Positions 17,943-27,513 of a DNA stretch of 64,000 bases are shown here, piece after piece. Within the stretch, counting starts at the first letter, position 1, and each line of letters opens with the position of its first letter. Under the pieces are notes generated by a model. The model ran no database searches, was not told the DNA's origin, and saw only the letters and a list, made by a program, of their open reading frames with translations. The position numbers and the translations under genes are program-made. Origin of the DNA: Solibacillus palustris (lineage in GTDB: Bacteria > Bacillota > Bacilli > Bacillales_A > Planococcaceae); the NCBI RefSeq assembly GCF_022549215.1, contig NZ_JAKZFC010000001.1, positions 620,001 through 684,000 of the forward strand, given 5' to 3'.

Positions 17943-18374
17943 ATGTTCATGGGTGAATATCAACATTCAATCGATGCAAAAGGCCGTATGATTGTACCAG
18001 CAAAATTTCGTGAATTACTTGGCGAAACATTTGTACTGACACGCGGATTGGATCATTGTATTCTTGGATACCCTATGGATGAATGGCGAAAACTCGAACA
18101 AAAATTAAAAGATTTACCGATGACGAAAAAAGATGCCCGTGCATTTGCCCGCTTTTTCTTTTCTGGGGCAAGCGAGGTAGAACTCGACAAGCAAGGTCGA
18201 ATTAACATTCCTTCTACCCTAATAAACCATGCTAATCTTGAAAAAGAGTGCATCATATTAGGAGTATCAAGTAAAATAGAGATTTGGGCAAAAGACGCTT
18301 GGGATTCATATTTGGATGAATCATCGGAGTCATTTAATGATATTGCAGAAAATTTAATTGGATTTGATTTTTAA
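17943..18374 (+). CDS. mraZ: Transcriptional regulator MraZ
   Basis: 143-residue DNA-binding protein with two SpoVT-AbrB-like halves ([24 protein letters not shown]; then [17 protein letters not shown]). It forms ring-shaped oligomers and regulates the dcw cluster it heads. ATG 17943 follows GGGGTGAG and gives the canonical length; a GTG at 17934 is in frame but inside the SD. First gene of a cluster reaching ftsZ. Confidence 0.95.
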   Translation: MFMGEYQHSIDAKGRMIVPAKFRELLGETFVLTRGLDHCILGYPMDEWRKLEQKLKDLPMTKKDARAFARFFFSGASEVELDKQGRINIPSTLINHANLEKECIILGVSSKIEIWAKDAWDSYLDESSESFNDIAENLIGFDF

Positions 18375-18400
18375 GTTTAAGTTTAAGAGGTGCTTTAATA

Positions 18401-19351
18401 ATGTTCGATCATACAACCGTATTATTGAAAGAAACTGTTGATGGATTGAACATCAACCCGGATGGTATTTATGTAGACTGTACTTTAGGTGGTGCAGGTC
18501 ATAGTGAATATCTAGTAAAGCAATTGTCAAAAAAAGGTCGTTTGATTTGTTTTGACCAAGATACAATTGCAATTGAAAATGCAAAAGTAAGATTAGCGGA
18601 TTATTTAGATCGTGTGACATTCGTACATTCAAATTTTCGTTACTTAAAAGAAGAACTATACAACTTGAATATTCATCAAGTAGATGGAATTTTATATGAT
18701 TTAGGTGTTTCATCTCCACAGCTAGATACACCAGAGCGTGGCTTTAGTTATCATCACGATGCACCACTTGATATGCGAATGGATCAAACTGCAGAATTAA
18801 CAGCTTATCATGTTGTAAACGATTGGTCTTATGAGGATTTGGTACGTATTTTTTTCCGTTATGGGGAAGAAAAATTTTCAAAACAAGTTGCACGTAAAAT
18901 TGAACAAGCCCGCGAAATTGCACCAGTAGAAACAACGGGGCAGCTAGTAGAGCTCATTAAAGATGGTATTCCAGCTCCTGCGCGTCGTAAAGGTGGACAT
19001 CCCGCAAAACGAATTTTCCAAGCAATCCGAATCGCTGTAAATGATGAGCTAGGCGCAGCTGAAGATTCGTTAGTAGATGCAATCGACTTATTAAAGATCG
19101 GCGGTCGCATTAGTGTGATTACATTCCATTCTTTAGAAGACCGATTAACAAAAACGCTCTTTAAAGAGGCTTCATCACTTCCAGATTTACCACCTGGATT
19201 ACCGGTAATTCCAGACCATATGAAACCGGTACTTAAATTAGTAACGAGAAAGCCGATTTTACCATCAGATGAGGAGTTAGCTGCGAATAATCGTTCGCGT
19301 TCAGCAAAATTACGTGTCGCTGAAAAAATTAACGATAAAGGGCGTGGGTAA
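18401..19351 (+). CDS. rsmH: 16S rRNA (cytosine1402-N4)-methyltransferase RsmH
   Basis: 316-residue SAM-dependent methyltransferase (MraW) that N4-methylates C1402 of 16S rRNA. Seen: [13 protein letters not shown], the SAM site [23 protein letters not shown] (the catalytic-region signature), [17 protein letters not shown], and the C-terminal ISFHSLEDR-like segment [10 protein letters not shown] followed by [10 protein letters not shown]. Start with AAGAGGTG upstream. It lies 26 bases after mraZ and 3 bases before ftsL. Confidence 0.97.
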   Translation: MFDHTTVLLKETVDGLNINPDGIYVDCTLGGAGHSEYLVKQLSKKGRLICFDQDTIAIENAKVRLADYLDRVTFVHSNFRYLKEELYNLNIHQVDGILYDLGVSSPQLDTPERGFSYHHDAPLDMRMDQTAELTAYHVVNDWSYEDLVRIFFRYGEEKFSKQVARKIEQAREIAPVETTGQLVELIKDGIPAPARRKGGHPAKRIFQAIRIAVNDELGAAEDSLVDAIDLLKIGGRISVITFHSLEDRLTKTLFKEASSLPDLPPGLPVIPDHMKPVLKLVTRKPILPSDEELAANNRSRSAKLRVAEKINDKGRG

Positions 19352-19354
19352 GTA

Positions 19355-19732
19355 ATGGCCGTAAGAGTCCGCCAAACATATATTCAACAACAGCCTGAAA
19401 TACTTGAACAAGAACAAAGGCAAATGCAGCAAGCCGTAAAGAAAAAGCCACAAGTGAAGTTTTTTACGGCAGGTGAAAAGTTTTTATTCATTATCTTTGC
19501 AGTGGTCGTAGCATCTTTCGCAATTTCCATATTACATATACAAGGTGAAATTCAAGCTGTAAGTATGGAAATCCAATCGATTGAACGAGAAATAATAGAA
19601 GTTAATAATAATAATGTTGATTTAAAAGTACGAGTTAGTGAGCTATCAACTCATGAGCGTATTTGGGAAAAAGCGAAAGAACTCGGTTTAACACTAAATG
19701 AAAAAAATGTGAAGGTAGTGCCGGGGGAATGA
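19355..19732 (+). CDS. ftsL: Cell division protein FtsL
   Basis: 125-residue bitopic membrane protein: a basic, glutamine-rich cytoplasmic tail (1-42), one transmembrane segment (about 46-66), then an extracytoplasmic coiled coil (QGEIQAVSMEIQSIEREII) and the C-terminal ELGLTLNEKNVKVV. FtsL works with DivIC and DivIB to control PBP2B and FtsW at the septum. It is identified by topology, size and position between rsmH and pbpB. The last four bases overlap pbpB (ATGA). Confidence 0.9.
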   Translation: MAVRVRQTYIQQQPEILEQEQRQMQQAVKKKPQVKFFTAGEKFLFIIFAVVVASFAISILHIQGEIQAVSMEIQSIEREIIEVNNNNVDLKVRVSELSTHERIWEKAKELGLTLNEKNVKVVPGE

Positions 19733-21960
19733 AAAAGAGAAAATTTCGTTACCAGTATGGGGCCTTTCTAATGTTTTTATTATTTGGAGGGCTCTTTTTA
19801 CTGTTATATTGGCGTTTTGTATCCATTCAGGCTACAGGAGTTGTAAAAGGACACGAACTAGAAACAGAGGCGCTATCAAAATATGAATCGGGTTATGCCT
19901 TGTCTGCGGATCGTGGGAAAATATTAGATCGAAACGCAAATGTTATTGCAGAGGATACATTGAGCTATCGTCTAGTAGCGGTTATTTCAGAAGAGGCAAC
20001 GGAAAATGAAAAAAATCCTAGACATGTTGTCGATACTGCCAAAACGGCGAGTGAATTAGCAAAGTATATCCCAATGGATGAGGATAAAATTTATGAGCGT
20101 TTAAATCCGAGTAAACAATTATATCAAGTAGAATTCGGGCTTGCAGGTCGAGGAATTAGCCACGATGTGAAAAAGCAAATTGAAGCACTGAATTTACCAG
20201 GGATTATTTTCTTTAGCGATAAAAAGCGCTACTATCCAAATGGCGTATTTGCCTCGCATTTAATTGGTTTTGCGTTGCGAGAAACCGATGAAGAAGGAAA
20301 ATCGGAAGTAGTAGGAAAAATGGGGCTTGAATCCATCTACGATAAGCAACTGACAGGTACCGATGGCAAATTGACTTATCAACGTGATGCGCGAAACTAT
20401 CTGTTGCCGAATAGTAATAATATCGTGCAAGAGGCGCAGCATGGTAATGACATTTATTTAACGCTTGATAAAACGATCCAAAACTTTTTAGAAGATGCAA
20501 TGAGCCGAGTGAATACAAAATATACCCCTCAGTCCATGATTGGCGTTGTTGCAGACCCAAAAACGGGCGAAATTTTGGCCATGTCACAACGCCCGACATT
20601 TAATCCAGATACGCGTGAAGGGCTAGATGGCAACTGGTTAAATGATGTTGTAGAAAACACAATTGAGCCAGGTTCAACATTCAAAACCTTTACCGTAGCA
20701 GCAGCAATGGATTCGGATAATTGGTTTCCAAACGCAAAATATAAATCAGGTCAATATACAGTTTATAAAGATGTAATTCGAGACCATAACAGGTATGGTT
20801 GGGGAACGATTTCTTATTTAGAAGGTTTCCAGCGTTCATCTAATACCGCAATGACCAATTTACTTGATGTAATGGGCTGGGACACATTAGAAAAGTATTT
20901 AGATGATTTTGGTTTCGGTCAAAAGACAGGGATTGATCTACCGAATGAGGCAAGTGGGATTATCAACTCACGCTATCCAATTGATAAGTATACAACGACA
21001 TTTGGTCAAGGTTCTACGGTGACGCCAATTCAGCTAATTCAGGCATTATCAGCTATCGCAAATGACGGTAAAATGATGCAGCCATACGTCATCGATAAGA
21101 TTGTGAATCCAAATACGGGTGAAGTCGTTATGAATTCGGAGCCTGTAGAGAAGGGGCAACCAATTAAAGCAGAAACTGCGAAAAAAATGCGTGAATTACT
21201 AGCTTCTACTATTTACGGTGAAGCTGGGAACGCAAAACGCTTCCAAATTGAAGGTTATGAAGTGGCAGGGAAAACAGGTACGGCCCAAATGCCAAAAGCA
21301 AATGGGCGTGGTTACGACTGGGGTAAAAATGAATTCTTGTATTCGTTTTTAGGTATGGCACCAGCGGACGACCCGCAATTAATTGTTTATATTGCAGTTG
21401 CGAAACCGAAATTAGGTGCAACAGAGGCTGGTTCTGACCCAGTGTCACAAGTATTTAATTCCGTTGTGCAAAACAGTTTAAAATATATGAACATTAATCC
21501 AACTGATACAGCAGAGGTAAAAAAGAAGGAATTAGCCAATTATGTTGGTGAACATTCAGATTCAATTATTACCGAACTAGAAGCAGATGGTCTGCATCCA
21601 GTGCTAATTGGAGAAAGTGGCGAAATTACTGAGCAATTTCCGGCACAAGGGAAAGTGTTAACGCAAGGTGGCATAGTCTTTTTAAAGACAGCTGGCGCGA
21701 TAACTGTACCATCTTTTGAAAAGTGGTCATTACGTAATTTACTCGTATATAAATCTTTATCTAATTTACCAATCGAAATATTTGGTGAGGGCTTTGTCGA
21801 AAGTCAAAGTGTGTCACAAGGTACGATAATTTCTGATGGTGCACCAATTGTCGTTAAATTAAAAACACCCGAAGAACAGTATTTAACTCCGCCTGCAGAG
21901 GATATGGAGTTAGAAGACGAGATTGTTGAAGGGGAAGAACAACAACTACCAGAAGAATAA
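19729..21960 (+). CDS. pbpB: Division transpeptidase PBP2B
   Basis: 743-residue class B penicillin-binding protein, the septal transpeptidase that works with FtsW. An N-terminal transmembrane anchor (about 12-30), a dimerisation/pedestal domain with LSADRGKILDRN, and the transpeptidase domain with STFK (316-319, acylated Ser316), SSN (370-372) and KTGT (515-518) are visible. PASTA-type repeats follow (about 600-715), then a glutamate-rich tail of ~20 residues ending in LPEE. Coupled to ftsL by ATGA overlap. spoVD, a sporulation paralogue, follows after a probable sigma-E promoter. Confidence 0.95.
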   Translation: MKKRKFRYQYGAFLMFLLFGGLFLLLYWRFVSIQATGVVKGHELETEALSKYESGYALSADRGKILDRNANVIAEDTLSYRLVAVISEEATENEKNPRHVVDTAKTASELAKYIPMDEDKIYERLNPSKQLYQVEFGLAGRGISHDVKKQIEALNLPGIIFFSDKKRYYPNGVFASHLIGFALRETDEEGKSEVVGKMGLESIYDKQLTGTDGKLTYQRDARNYLLPNSNNIVQEAQHGNDIYLTLDKTIQNFLEDAMSRVNTKYTPQSMIGVVADPKTGEILAMSQRPTFNPDTREGLDGNWLNDVVENTIEPGSTFKTFTVAAAMDSDNWFPNAKYKSGQYTVYKDVIRDHNRYGWGTISYLEGFQRSSNTAMTNLLDVMGWDTLEKYLDDFGFGQKTGIDLPNEASGIINSRYPIDKYTTTFGQGSTVTPIQLIQALSAIANDGKMMQPYVIDKIVNPNTGEVVMNSEPVEKGQPIKAETAKKMRELLASTIYGEAGNAKRFQIEGYEVAGKTGTAQMPKANGRGYDWGKNEFLYSFLGMAPADDPQLIVYIAVAKPKLGATEAGSDPVSQVFNSVVQNSLKYMNINPTDTAEVKKKELANYVGEHSDSIITELEADGLHPVLIGESGEITEQFPAQGKVLTQGGIVFLKTAGAITVPSFEKWSLRNLLVYKSLSNLPIEIFGEGFVESQSVSQGTIISDGAPIVVKLKTPEEQYLTPPAEDMELEDEIVEGEEQQLPEE

Positions 21961-21968
21961 AACGCTTA

Positions 21969-21997
21969 GAATACAACCATTCCTTAAGACATACGCT
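21969..21997 (+). promoter_or_regulatory. Probable sigma-E promoter of spoVD
   Basis: GAATACA (21969-21975), 14 bases, CATACGCT (21990-21997), 20 bases before the spoVD ATG. It matches the sigma-E pattern KMATATT-N14-CATACAHT at 5/7 and 7/8 positions. In B. subtilis spoVD is sigma-E dependent. Confidence 0.6.
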
Positions 21998-22017
21998 GTT
22001 GTTAGTGAGGTGTTTTA

Positions 22018-23934
22018 ATGAAATGGGTACAAAAAAGTTCTAAAAATCGATTAACATGGATCGCCATCGCATTTGTATTATACGGCGTGGCGATTTTTGT
22101 TAAATTATTGTATGTTCAAATTGTTCAATATGACGAATTGTCAACATTGGCAAAGGAAAACTGGGACCGAGAAATACCTTTTAATGCAGAGCGCGGTGAA
22201 ATAGTTGACCGTAATGGCGAAGTAATCGTTACGAATGCTTTAGCACCAACTTTGTATTTTATGCCTGCGCAAAATGAAAACAAGGAACAAGTTGCGGATG
22301 CCATTAGCGAAGTGTTGAACAAAGATCGAACACAAGTTTTAAAAAAGCTTCAGCAGCGGATAAACCTTGTTAAACTTGCACCCGAAGCAAAAAACATTAC
22401 CTATGATGAAGCAATTACATTGCAGCAAATGCAAATACCAGGACTTTATAGTGGGATTGATTATGTAAGAGCGTATCCTAATGGAAATTTATTGTCGCGG
22501 TTTTTAGGGTTCACTGGCGTCGACAACCAAGGCTTAGCAGGGATTGAATATGAGTATAATGATATATTAACAAGCTCTAGCGCGGCTATTCGATTATATA
22601 CTGACGCAAAGGGAACTCCACTTGATCATGTTGATGATGAATGGAAAGACGGTAAAGATGGTGCTACATTACAATTAACGATGGATATCGAAATTCAGAA
22701 AATTGTTGAAAGAGCATTATCTCAAGCAATGCTACAATACGACGCTGACCAAGCTCTTGCAATTGCTATGGATCCAAATAGTGGTGAAATTTTAGCACTA
22801 TCATCGTTCCCAACGTATGACCCGACAAATTTTTCTGAAGTCGATTCAAGCATTTATAACCGTAACTTACCAGTGTTTATGTCGTATGAGCCAGGCTCAA
22901 CCTTTAAAATCATTACATTAAGCGCAGCGATTGAAGAAGGTGTGGTCGATATGGAACATGATGAGTTTTATGATCAGGGGTATACGATGGTCGAAGGGGC
23001 AAAATTACGCTGCTGGAATCGATCTGGACATAAACATCAAACCTTTTCTGAAGTTGTACAAAATTCATGTAATCCAGGCTTTGTAGAGCTCGGACAACGT
23101 CTTGGTCCTGACAGATTACTCGATTATATACACCGATTCGGCTTTGGGAAAAAAACAGGCTCGAATATTGCTGGTGAGTCTTCGGGGATTCTATTTTCAA
23201 GAGAAGGCTTTGGTCCTGTAGAGCAGGCTACAACGTCCTTTGGGCAAGGAATATCAGTTACTCCGATTCAACAAATGCAAGCAGTAGCGGCAGTCATTAA
23301 TGGTGGTACATTATATCAGCCGTATGCGGTATCAAAAATTGTGGATAGTCAAACAAAAGAAGTCATTAAGGAGCAACAGCCAATTGCAAAAGCACAGGTA
23401 ATCAGTGAGGAAACATCTGAGCAAGTGCGTCATGCTTTAGAATTGGTTGTAGCAAATGGTTCTGGGCGTCAGGCATACCGTGATGGTCTACGGATTGCAG
23501 GGAAGACAGGTACAGCACAAAAGGTAGAAAATGGACGCTATAAAGAAGGCGATTATATCGTGTCATTTATCGGGTTTGCACCTGCAAATGACCCTAAAAT
23601 TCTTGTTTATGTAGCGATAGATCATCCGAAAAGCGCCTTACAATTTGGTAGTGTTATTGCTGCGCCAATCGTTGGTCAGATTATAGAAGATGCGGCACCG
23701 ATTCTACAAATCGAAAAACAAACGGAGCAAATCGAGCGACGTTATGTTTGGGGTGATGAACTAACAGAACGTATCCCAAATTTTGTTGGACTTAAAAAAG
23801 ATGAAGTCGTTGATAAATTACATCCTTATAAAATTGTGTGGCACGGTGAAGGTAAGAGCGTCATTCAGCAAATTCCTAGCGAAAACAGTCGAATTTTGCA
23901 GAATGACACAGTCCATTTATATTTAGGTGATTAA
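22018..23934 (+). CDS. spoVD: Sporulation transpeptidase SpoVD
   Basis: 638-residue class B PBP: a membrane anchor (about 13-31), the pedestal with FNAERGEIVDRNG, and a transpeptidase domain with STFK (294-297), SCN (350-352) and KTGT (496-499), then one C-terminal PASTA domain (585-638, IPNFVGLKKDEVVDKL). The single PASTA and the position after pbpB match B. subtilis SpoVD, which makes spore-cortex peptidoglycan with SpoVE. Cys351 in the SxN motif belongs to the pair of cysteines (Cys332, Cys351) that in B. subtilis SpoVD form a disulfide reduced by StoA. SD GTGAGGTG upstream. In B. subtilis murE would follow; here mraY does. Confidence 0.9.
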   Translation: MKWVQKSSKNRLTWIAIAFVLYGVAIFVKLLYVQIVQYDELSTLAKENWDREIPFNAERGEIVDRNGEVIVTNALAPTLYFMPAQNENKEQVADAISEVLNKDRTQVLKKLQQRINLVKLAPEAKNITYDEAITLQQMQIPGLYSGIDYVRAYPNGNLLSRFLGFTGVDNQGLAGIEYEYNDILTSSSAAIRLYTDAKGTPLDHVDDEWKDGKDGATLQLTMDIEIQKIVERALSQAMLQYDADQALAIAMDPNSGEILALSSFPTYDPTNFSEVDSSIYNRNLPVFMSYEPGSTFKIITLSAAIEEGVVDMEHDEFYDQGYTMVEGAKLRCWNRSGHKHQTFSEVVQNSCNPGFVELGQRLGPDRLLDYIHRFGFGKKTGSNIAGESSGILFSREGFGPVEQATTSFGQGISVTPIQQMQAVAAVINGGTLYQPYAVSKIVDSQTKEVIKEQQPIAKAQVISEETSEQVRHALELVVANGSGRQAYRDGLRIAGKTGTAQKVENGRYKEGDYIVSFIGFAPANDPKILVYVAIDHPKSALQFGSVIAAPIVGQIIEDAAPILQIEKQTEQIERRYVWGDELTERIPNFVGLKKDEVVDKLHPYKIVWHGEGKSVIQQIPSENSRILQNDTVHLYLGD

Positions 23935-24015
23935 ATTGCAATTCAACCTTTAAAAATCCAACTAAAAGAACTATTATAGTGAATGACGTTTTTGTAACGA
24001 TATAGTAAAAAAATA

Positions 24016-24044
24016 TTGAAACATACGACGCCAACGTATTTCAA
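24016..24044. repeat. Imperfect inverted repeat in the spoVD-mraY gap
   Basis: TTGAAACATACG and CGTATTTCAA can pair with one bulged base around a seven-base loop. There is no T tract, so it is not a standard terminator. It lies in the 135-base gap where murE is absent. Confidence 0.4.
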
Positions 24045-24069
24045 ACAGAAGTTTTAAAGGAGATTTTTT

Positions 24070-25044
24070 ATGACACTATCAACAACATTGACCATACTCG
24101 TTTCTTCGTTTTTAGTAACGGTCATTTTAGCGCCAATCGGTATTCCGATTTTGCGTCGATTGAAGTTTGGCCAAAGCATCCGTGAGGAAGGCCCTCAATC
24201 ACATTTGAAAAAAGCAGGCACACCGACAATGGGTGGCTTAATTTTCATATTAGCAATCATTGTTTCGACAATCGTTGTGGCGATGATTTTTGATTTATTT
24301 ACAACACAAACCGTTGTACTATTACTTGTTTTAGTTGGATTTGGTGTCATTGGCTTTTTAGATGATGGTTTAAAAGTAATTTTTAAACGTAATTTAGGAT
24401 TAACGTCATTACAGAAGCTCATCGGACAAATTGTTCTTGCAGTGGCAGCATTCTTATTATTACGTTTAGGTTCATTTGATACAACAGTCGGAATTCCATA
24501 TACGGATATCTCAATTGATTTAGGTGTACTATACGTAGCATTTTTAATTTTCTGGCTTGTTGGGTTCTCTAACGCAGTGAATTTAACAGACGGGCTAGAC
24601 GGTCTTGTTTCAGGTACAGCCTCTATTGCGTTTGCAGCATTTGGTGTGATTGCATTATTTAATGAGCAAGCAGATATCGCATTATTTGCATTTGCCGTTA
24701 CAGGTGCATTATTAGGTTTCTTAATTTTCAATGCAAATCCTGCGAAAGTTTTCATGGGTGATACTGGTTCGTTAGCTCTTGGTGGTGCACTAGCGATGAT
24801 TTCTGTCCTTGTGAAGCAAGAGCTATTGCTACTATTGGTCGGCATAGTATTCGTTGTTGAAACATTATCCGTTATTTTACAAGTAGGTAGCTTCAAGTTA
24901 CGTAAAAAGCGTATTTTCAAAATGAGTCCAATTCATCACCATTTTGAATTGTCAGGATGGTCTGAATGGAAAGTCGTAATCGTATTTTGGTCAACAGGTT
25001 GTATCGTAGCACTTATTGCAGTATTAGCGGAGGCGTTATTATGA
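24070..25044 (+). CDS. mraY: Phospho-MurNAc-pentapeptide transferase MraY
   Basis: 324-residue polytopic membrane enzyme (about ten segments) that links phospho-MurNAc-pentapeptide to undecaprenyl phosphate, giving lipid I. Seen: REEGPQSHLKKAGTPTMGG (about 37-55), FLDDGLKV (catalytic Asp pair), FSNAVNLTDGLDGL, FMGDTGSLALGG and the C-terminal SPIHHHFELSGWSEWKVV (the HHH motif). SD AAGGAG. Overlaps murD by four bases (ATGA). Confidence 0.97.
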   Translation: MTLSTTLTILVSSFLVTVILAPIGIPILRRLKFGQSIREEGPQSHLKKAGTPTMGGLIFILAIIVSTIVVAMIFDLFTTQTVVLLLVLVGFGVIGFLDDGLKVIFKRNLGLTSLQKLIGQIVLAVAAFLLLRLGSFDTTVGIPYTDISIDLGVLYVAFLIFWLVGFSNAVNLTDGLDGLVSGTASIAFAAFGVIALFNEQADIALFAFAVTGALLGFLIFNANPAKVFMGDTGSLALGGALAMISVLVKQELLLLLVGIVFVVETLSVILQVGSFKLRKKRIFKMSPIHHHFELSGWSEWKVVIVFWSTGCIVALIAVLAEALL

Positions 25045-26393
25045 TTCAGTATGAAGGATTACAGTCTAAAAAAGTTTTAGTATTAGGATTAGCTAAAAGT
25101 GGTGTCGCAGCTGCAGAGCTTTTACATGAGCTAGGAGCGTTTGTAACAGTAAACGATGCTAAACCATTTGATGCTAATCCTGAAGCGCAAGAGCTATTAT
25201 CAAAGGGAATTACCGTTATTTGCGGTCGTCATCCAGAAGACTTATTAGATGAGGGCTTCGAATTTGTAGTAAAAAACCCAGGGATTCCTTATACAAACCC
25301 AATCGTGGCAGATGCAGTTGGGCGAGGGCTACCGGTACTTACGGAAGTAGAGCTTGCATATTTAGTAAGTGAAGCGCCGTTTATCGGTATTACAGGTTCA
25401 AATGGTAAAACAACCACGACGACTATTATTTTTGAAATGCTACAACAAGGCAATTTAAAGCCGTTAATCGCAGGGAATATTGGAACGGTTGCATGTGGCG
25501 TTGCTGCAGAAGCAAAAGCAGATAATGTTATCGTAACGGAATTATCGTCGTTTCAACTAATGGGAACACGTGATTTCCGTCCACGCATTGCAATTTTAAC
25601 TAACCTTTATGAAGCACATTTAGATTATCACGGAACATTTGAAGAATACGCCGAAGCAAAGTTCTGCGTAACAAAAAATCAAACAGCTGAAGACTATTTT
25701 ATCTATAATGCAGACCAACAAATTGTCGTTGATTATGCTAAAAAATCAAAGGCACAACTTGTACCATTTACTACGAAAGGTCGTTCAGAAACGGGCATTA
25801 GTGCAGACGCTGAAACCATCTACTGGCAAGGTGAAGCCATTTTAAACCGTGTTAATATCGTTTTACCCGGCAATCATAACTTAGAAAATATTTTATGTGC
25901 AGTAGCTGCGGCTAAATTATCAAACTGTCCAATCGAAGCAATTGAAAACGTTCTTGCAACATTTGTAGGTGTGCGTCATCGTACACAATTTGTTCGTGAA
26001 TGGCAAGGCCGTAAAATGTACAACGATTCAAAAGCGACAAATGTATTGGCTACGAAAAGTGCATTAACAGCATTTACAGCGCCGATTGTGTTATTAGCAG
26101 GCGGTTTAGATCGTGGTCATTCATTTGAAGAGCTACGTGAAGAAATGAAAGGTGTTAAAGGTGTAGTTGCATTTGGTGAAACGGCGTTACGCTTTATCGA
26201 ATTTGCGAAGTCTTGTGGCGTTGAAAATATTGTCCGTGCAATTGATGTAGAAGATGCTGTTGGCTATGCTGCAAAAATGTCAGCAGACGGCGATATTATT
26301 TTACTATCTCCTGCATGTGCAAGCTGGGATCAGCATGAAAGCTTCGAAATTCGAGGCGACTTATTTATCGAACGTGTAATGAAACTTTCTTAA
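25041..26393 (+). CDS. murD: UDP-MurNAc-L-Ala:D-Glu ligase MurD
   Basis: 450-residue ATP-dependent cytoplasmic ligase that adds D-glutamate to UDP-MurNAc-L-alanine. Seen: the N-terminal Rossmann-like LVLGLAKSGVAAAELL, NPGIPYTNP, the P-loop GITGSNGKTTTTT, ELSSFQL, NLYEAHLDYHGTFEEYAEAK, YNDSKATN, LAGGLDRG and LLSPACASWDQ near the C-terminus. ATG 25041 is used because GCGGAGG precedes it and it overlaps the mraY stop; upstream in-frame codons lie inside mraY. Confidence 0.97.
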   Translation: MIQYEGLQSKKVLVLGLAKSGVAAAELLHELGAFVTVNDAKPFDANPEAQELLSKGITVICGRHPEDLLDEGFEFVVKNPGIPYTNPIVADAVGRGLPVLTEVELAYLVSEAPFIGITGSNGKTTTTTIIFEMLQQGNLKPLIAGNIGTVACGVAAEAKADNVIVTELSSFQLMGTRDFRPRIAILTNLYEAHLDYHGTFEEYAEAKFCVTKNQTAEDYFIYNADQQIVVDYAKKSKAQLVPFTTKGRSETGISADAETIYWQGEAILNRVNIVLPGNHNLENILCAVAAAKLSNCPIEAIENVLATFVGVRHRTQFVREWQGRKMYNDSKATNVLATKSALTAFTAPIVLLAGGLDRGHSFEELREEMKGVKGVVAFGETALRFIEFAKSCGVENIVRAIDVEDAVGYAAKMSADGDIILLSPACASWDQHESFEIRGDLFIERVMKLS

Positions 26394-26409
26394 AGAAAGG
26401 ATAGCGACA

Positions 26410-27513
26410 CTGTCACAGCACTTAAAGGGATATTTTTTCGTCAGTGCCTTTTTGTTATCGATTATTGGTATTGTTTTTATTTATTCAGCCGGAACATATT
26501 GGGGTGAGGTACATTATTTTGGACAAACCCCGTTTTATATCAAACAGGCAATCTATTTTGGAGTAGCACTCGTTTGCTGCATAACGGTCATGAATATTCC
26601 AGCATTTCAAAATCCGAAATTGTGGGCCGTTTTTTATATTGTATCCCTTGTATTATTAGTTGCTGTATTAATACCTGGGATAGGTATCGTACGAAATGGC
26701 TCACAAAGCTGGATTGGCGTAGGGGCATTAACTGTTCAGCCAGCTGAACTTGCTAAAGTGACAACTCTTACGTATTTAAGTGCGATATTATCTAAGCGAA
26801 AAACATATGAACGTGTAGTTCAAATCCGACATTTTGCCGTTATTTTTATGCCGGTATTTCTAATTATGCTGCAGCCGGATTTTGGGGCCGTGTTTATATT
26901 AGTTGTTGTGGCGTTTATATTGCTTTTTATTGCGAAATATCCGATTCGTTTATATGTTGCATTAATAGTAATTGGAATGGCAGGACTTGCGGTGTTAATT
27001 GCTGCGGCACCGTATCGTTTAAAGCGGATTGAAGCTTTTATCAATCCATGGGCCGATCCTTTAGGAAGTGGATTTCAGGCGGTACAATCACTTTTTGCAA
27101 TCGGACCTGCAGGGTTATTTGGACATGGGTTATTAAAAAGTAGACAAAAGTATTTATATTTGCCTGAACCGCAAAATGACTTTATTTTTGCCATTATTTT
27201 AGAAGAAATAGGGCTTGTTGGCGGATTAGGATTGCTGCTTATTTTTGCGTGCTTTTTAATAACAGGCTACCGTTTAGCGCTTCGTTGTAATGAGGCATTT
27301 CATTTTTATGTAATATGCGCATTAACAACAATTATTGCAGTGCAAGCATGTCTAAATGTGGGGGTAGTGATTAATTTATTACCAGTAACAGGCGTAACGC
27401 TACCATTTATCAGCTATGGAGGTACGTCGTTAGTTGTTGTGTGGTTGACTGTGGCGCTCATTTTAAATTTTTCAAGTGAAGAAAGGAGGAAAAATGATGG
27501 AAAAAGTGATTGA
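26410..27513 (+). CDS. SEDS glycosyltransferase FtsW/SpoVE-type
   Basis: Polytopic SEDS-family peptidoglycan polymerase (about ten segments). Signatures: GSQSWIGVGALTVQPAELAKVT, MLQPDFGAVFILV, FLGHG-like LFGHGLLKSRQKYLYLPEPQNDFIFAIILEEIGLVGG, and NLLPVTGVTLPFISYGG. Its position after murD matches B. subtilis spoVE, but it could also be the FtsW. No ATG/GTG start has an SD. The frame is open above TTG 26452, and CTG 26410 follows AAAGGA (26396-26401) by eight bases, giving MSQHLKGYFFVSAFLL, a normal-length N-terminus with an intact first membrane segment. murG and murB do not follow. The 3' end overlaps divIB. Confidence 0.82.
   Translation: MSQHLKGYFFVSAFLLSIIGIVFIYSAGTYWGEVHYFGQTPFYIKQAIYFGVALVCCITVMNIPAFQNPKLWAVFYIVSLVLLVAVLIPGIGIVRNGSQSWIGVGALTVQPAELAKVTTLTYLSAILSKRKTYERVVQIRHFAVIFMPVFLIMLQPDFGAVFILVVVAFILLFIAKYPIRLYVALIVIGMAGLAVLIAAAPYRLKRIEAFINPWADPLGSGFQAVQSLFAIGPAGLFGHGLLKSRQKYLYLPEPQNDFIFAIILEEIGLVGGLGLLLIFACFLITGYRLALRCNEAFHFYVICALTTIIAVQACLNVGVVINLLPVTGVTLPFISYGGTSLVVVWLTVALILNFSSEERRKNDGKSD

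Noticed and set aside
24021-24028. CATACGAC as a sigma-E -10 before mraY
   Set aside because: The last base does not fit and no KMATATT-like -35 lies 14-15 bases upstream.
24195-24920. 241-codon minus-strand open frame opposite mraY
   Set aside because: It is the exact shadow of mraY, has no SD and reads as low-complexity Asn/Thr/Ser-rich protein.
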